A stretch of DNA of 64,000 nt. Source: Meandrina meandrites (lineage: Eukaryota > Cnidaria > Anthozoa > Scleractinia > Meandrinidae). Shown piece by piece: positions 61,889 to 64,000 of this stretch. The DNA is taken from assembly GCA_963693305.1 (NCBI GenBank), contig OY855907.1:40565759-40629758 (forward strand), written 5' to 3'. The notes beneath the pieces were generated by a model. That model saw nothing but the letters and a program-made list of their open reading frames with translations, did not search any database and was not told the origin of the DNA. The number at the start of each line of letters is the position of its first letter. The stretch's first letter is position 1. A program made the translations under genes and the position numbers.

Positions 61889-64000
61889 TTGCGTTCAAAA
61901 CGCGTTTTTTCGACTTTCCCCTTCGGGGCGAAACGAAAAAACACCCTTGGGATCGAATTCCACGAGGTCGGTTTCATACCATCATTTTGAGTGGGCTTTT
62001 CCAAGCAGGGCAAAAAGCCGGGTTGACGAACGTCGTCCAATTGCGTTCAAAACGCGTTTTTTCGACTTTCCCCTTCGGGGCGAAACGAAAAAACACCCTT
62101 GGGATCGAATTCCACGAGGTCAGTTTCATACCATCATTTTGAGAGGGCTTTTCCAAGCAGGGCAAAAAGCCGGGTTGACGAACGTCGTCCAATTGCGTTC
62201 AAAACGCGTTTTTTCGACTTTCCCCATCGGGGCGACACGAAAAAACACCCTTAGGATCGAATTCCACGAGGTCGGTTTCATACCACCATTTTGAGTGGGC
62301 TTTTCCAAGCAGGGCAAAAAGCCGGGTTGACGAACGTCGTCCAATTGCGTTCAAAACGCGTTTTTTCGACTTTCCCCTTCGGGGCGAAACGAAAAAACAC
62401 CCTTGGGATCGAATTCCACGAGGTCGGTTTCATACCATCATTTTGAGTGGGCTTTTCCAAGCAGGGCAAAAAGCCGGGTTGACGAACGTCGTCCAATTGC
62501 GTTCAAAACGCGTTTTTTCGACTTTCCCCTTCGGGGCGAAACGAAAAAACACCCTTGGGATCGAATTCCACGAGGTCAGTTTCATACCATCATTTTGAGA
62601 GGGCTTTTCCAAGCAGGGCAAAAAGCCGGGTTGACGAACGTCGTCCAATTGCGTTCAAAACGCGTTTTTTCGACTTTCCCCTTCGGGGCGAAACGAAAAA
62701 ACACCCTTGGGATCGAATTCCACGAGGTCGGTTTCATACCATCATTTTGAGTGGGCTTTTCCAAGCAGGGCAAAAAGCCGGGTTGACGAACGTCGTCCAA
62801 TTGCGTTCAAAACGCATTTTTTCGACTTTCCCCTTCGGGGCGAAACGAAAAAACACCCTTGGGATCGAATTCCACGAGGTCAGTTTCATACCATCATTTT
62901 GAGTGGGCTTTTCCAAGCAGGGCAAAAAGCCGGGTTGACGAACGTCGTCCAATTGCGTTCAAAACGCGTTTTTTCGACTTTCCCCATCGGGGCGAAACGA
63001 AAAAACACCCTTGGGATCGAATTCCACGAGGTCGGTTTCATACCACCATTTTGAGTGGGCTTTTCCAAGCAGGGCAAAAACCCGGGTTGACGAACGTCGT
63101 CCAATTGCGTTCAAAACGCGTTTTTTCGACTTTCCCCTTCGGGGCGAAACGAAAAAACACCCTTGGGATCGAATTCCACGAGGTCAGTTTCATACCATCA
63201 TTTTGAGTGGGCTTTTCCAAGCAGGGCAAAAAGCCGGGTTGACGAACGTCGTCCAATTGCGTTCAAAACGCGTTTTTTCGACTTTCCCCTTCGGGGCGAA
63301 ACGAAAAAACACCCTTGGGATCGAATTCCACGAGGTCAGTTTCATACCATCATTTTGAGTGGGCTTTTCCAAGCAGGGCAAAAAGCCGGGTTGACGAACG
63401 TCGTCCAATTGCGTTCAAAACGCGTTTTTTCGACTTTCCCCTTCGGGGCGAAACGAAAAAACACCCTTGGGATCGAATTCCACGAGGTCGGTTTCATACC
63501 ATCATTTTGAGTGGGCTTTTCCAAGCAGGGCAAAAAGCCGGGTTGACGAACGTCGTCCAATTGCGTTCAAAACGCGTTTTTTCGACTTTCCCCTTCGGGG
63601 CGAAACGAAAAAACACCCTTGGGATCGAATTCCACGAGGTCAGTTTCATACCATCATTTTGAGAGGGCTTTTCCAAGCAGGGCAAAAAGCCGGGTTGACG
63701 AACGTCGTCCAATTGCGTTCAAAACGCGTTTTTTCGACTTTCCCCTTCGGGGCGAAACGAAAAAACACCCTTGGGATCGAATTCCACGAGGTCGGTTTCA
63801 TACCATCATTTTGAGTGGGCTTTTCCAAGCAGGGCAAAAAGCCGGGTTGACGAACGTCGTCCAATTGCGTTCAAAACGCATTTTTTCGACTTTCCCCTTC
63901 GGGGCGAAACGAAAAAACACCCTTGGGATCGAATTCCACGAGGTCAGTTTCATACCATCATTTTGAGTGGGCTTTTCCAAGCAGGGCAAAAAGCCGGGTT

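Larger units (their letters stand above)
26013..64000 (+). repeat. 152-bp satellite, main plus-oriented array (continues past the window)
   Basis: About 250 head-to-tail monomers, almost all exactly 152 bp. Each contains GAATTC, CAATTG, the 12-bp palindrome AAAACGCGTTTT, and a hairpin CCCC(A/T)TCGGGG followed by CGAAACG. 152 is not a multiple of 3, so frames shift each unit and give 115-residue (plus) and 72-residue (minus) open frames every 152 bp; these are not genes. Monomer types change along the array: CCATCGGGG with ACCACC to about 31.3 kb, ACCATC to about 38.5 kb, deletion-rich to about 44.6 kb, CCTTCGGGG with ACCATT at about 46.7-51.9 kb, and GAGAGGG and CGACACG variants after 52 kb. 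Size and organisation fit a (peri)centromeric-type satellite; location is inference. Confidence 0.95.

Noticed and set aside
26013..64000. 115-residue plus-strand and 72-residue minus-strand open frames every 152 bp
   Set aside because: They recur with the satellite period, overlap each other on both strands, and end wherever the frame cycle meets a stop. They follow the repeat rather than genes.
26013..64000. CENP-B box in the 152-bp monomer
   Set aside because: I looked for the TTCG...CGGG pattern at the required spacing and saw no convincing match; centromere identity is left as inference.

Overview
This window is non-bacterial, satellite-dominated heterochromatin from an animal genome. 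There is no host protein-coding gene, rRNA, tRNA or CRISPR array that I can support. The only real protein-coding material is one full-length, L1/Tx1-like non-LTR retrotransposon on the minus strand (4687-9832), now a pseudogene. The LINE type, the G/C-ended short inverted-repeat element and the absence of any vertebrate repeat I recognise suggest a marine invertebrate. I cannot name the species and hold that guess weakly.

Layout. (1) 1-21220 is a 28/35-bp satellite built from a degenerate heptamer (GTGYACA-like). It changes orientation repeatedly: forward to 2727, reverse to 14981, forward to 16037, reverse to 16865, forward to 19715, reverse to 21220. It carries three copies of a 416-bp element with inverted termini (1-344 cut by the window edge, 1605-2020, 13675-14090 inverted), each in the same 8-bp target context. 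The copies were therefore multiplied with the satellite rather than by separate insertions. The LINE interrupts the reverse-orientation block. (2) 21221-24454 is a 152-bp satellite in minus then plus orientation, an imperfect inverted duplication that includes its boundary with the 28-bp satellite. (3) 24455-26012 is 28-bp satellite again, forward. (4) 26013-64000 (running off the window) is a head-to-tail plus-oriented array of about 250 copies of the 152-bp monomer, with nested higher-order repeats of 3, 5, 6, 8, 11 and 27 monomers. It is divergent at its left edge and nearly homogeneous further in, like the edge-to-core gradient known from centromeric or pericentromeric arrays.

How it fits together. 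The 28-bp unit almost equals its own reverse complement at heptamer level, which may explain the frequent orientation flips. The LINE landed in one satellite unit and left a 15-bp target duplication, a poly(A) tail and a short inverted satellite filler at its 5' junction. Its ORF1 is broken by one 4-bp duplication and its ORF2 by one in-frame TGA, so it is a recent casualty. The long open frames covering the satellites are by-products of repeat composition and are not listed as genes.
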